DNA from: Clostridiaceae bacterium
GTDB taxonomy: Bacteria; Bacillota; Clostridia; Oscillospirales; QAMX01
NCBI GenBank assembly: GCA_016297585.1
Contig: JAEDGJ010000144.1
Location: forward strand, 1-5,997
Reading direction: 5' to 3'
Length of the DNA: 5,997 nt
Shown: in pieces, positions 5,887 through 5,997 of the stretch
How positions within the stretch are numbered: position 1 is the stretch's first letter
Layout of the letters: the number at the start of each line of letters is the position of its first letter
The notes under the pieces: generated by a model
Database searches by the model: none
The model's input: only the letters and a program-made list of their open reading frames with translations
What the model was told of the DNA's origin: nothing
Made by a program: the position numbers and the translations under genes

Positions 5887-5997
5887 TCAGTCAGACTTGC
5901 TTTTTAGCTCCTGCAGTCTCTCCTGCATCTCCCGTTCCCGGGACGCCGCCTGCTCCTCCGTCTCATACGGCGTGCGGACGGCACGGAGAGCGTCCCC
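5887..5997 (-). CDS. C-terminal end of an unidentified gene entering from the right edge
   Basis: On the minus strand one frame is open from the right edge to a TGA at 5889-5887, giving the last 36 residues of a protein. The residues are strongly charged (PYETEEQAASREREM, then QERLQELKSKSD at the C-terminus), with Leu spacing that suggests a short amphipathic or coiled-coil helix. The reading ends just before the hairpin at 5824-5866, as expected for a gene convergent with the dehydrogenase. The fragment is too short to assign a family, and start and product lie outside the window. The call rests on frame openness, protein-like composition and position. Confidence 0.55.
   Translation of the reverse strand, partial: GDALRAVRTPYETEEQAASREREMQERLQELKSKSD

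Overview
The window looks like chromosome from a GC-rich member of the Firmicutes, probably class Clostridia (Oscillospirales-like gut or anaerobic lineage). This rests on the gene content (a VTC-domain / DUF4956 / Cthe_2159-type beta-helix lipoprotein operon and a clostridial-type iron-dependent alcohol dehydrogenase), the strong AGGAGG-type ribosome sites, and the G/C-rich third codon positions. The taxon is inferred from family resemblance only. No mobile element, CRISPR array, tRNA or rRNA gene was seen.

Layout. (1) Positions 1-753 (+) hold the C-terminal part of a membrane sensor histidine kinase that enters from the left edge. (2) Positions 792-828 hold a near-perfect intrinsic terminator with A-run and T-run flanks. 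It works in both directions and separates the kinase from the convergent operon. (3) Positions 4282 down to 839 (-) form a compact three-gene operon, in transcription order: a VTC-type polyphosphate-polymerase-like protein (GTG start), a DUF4956 integral membrane protein overlapping it by 49 nt, and, after a 16-nt gap, a 673-residue beta-helix lipoprotein of the Cthe_2159 / carbohydrate-binding type. (4) Positions 4283-4600 are a divergent intergenic region with no gene. It carries a good promoter for the rightward gene, a weaker candidate for the leftward operon, and a striking pair of ATATCGATAT boxes forming an interrupted palindrome. (5) Positions 4601-5779 (+) encode an iron-containing alcohol dehydrogenase with all four metal ligands and a GGGSxK motif suggesting NADP(H). 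(6) Positions 5824-5884 hold a strong GC-rich hairpin terminator. (7) Positions 5887-5997 (-) appear to hold the last 36 codons of a gene entering from the right edge.

How the genes may work together. The operon joins a cytosolic tunnel-fold polymerase domain, a multi-pass membrane protein with a cytosolic tail, and a large exported repeat protein. This resembles the division of labour in the eukaryotic VTC complex (cytosolic tunnel domain plus membrane helices), with an added surface protein. The three-gene association is known from genome annotation, but as far as I know its biochemical role is not settled. It is the most interesting system in the window. The dehydrogenase is probably an independent, well-expressed fermentative or aldehyde-reducing gene.
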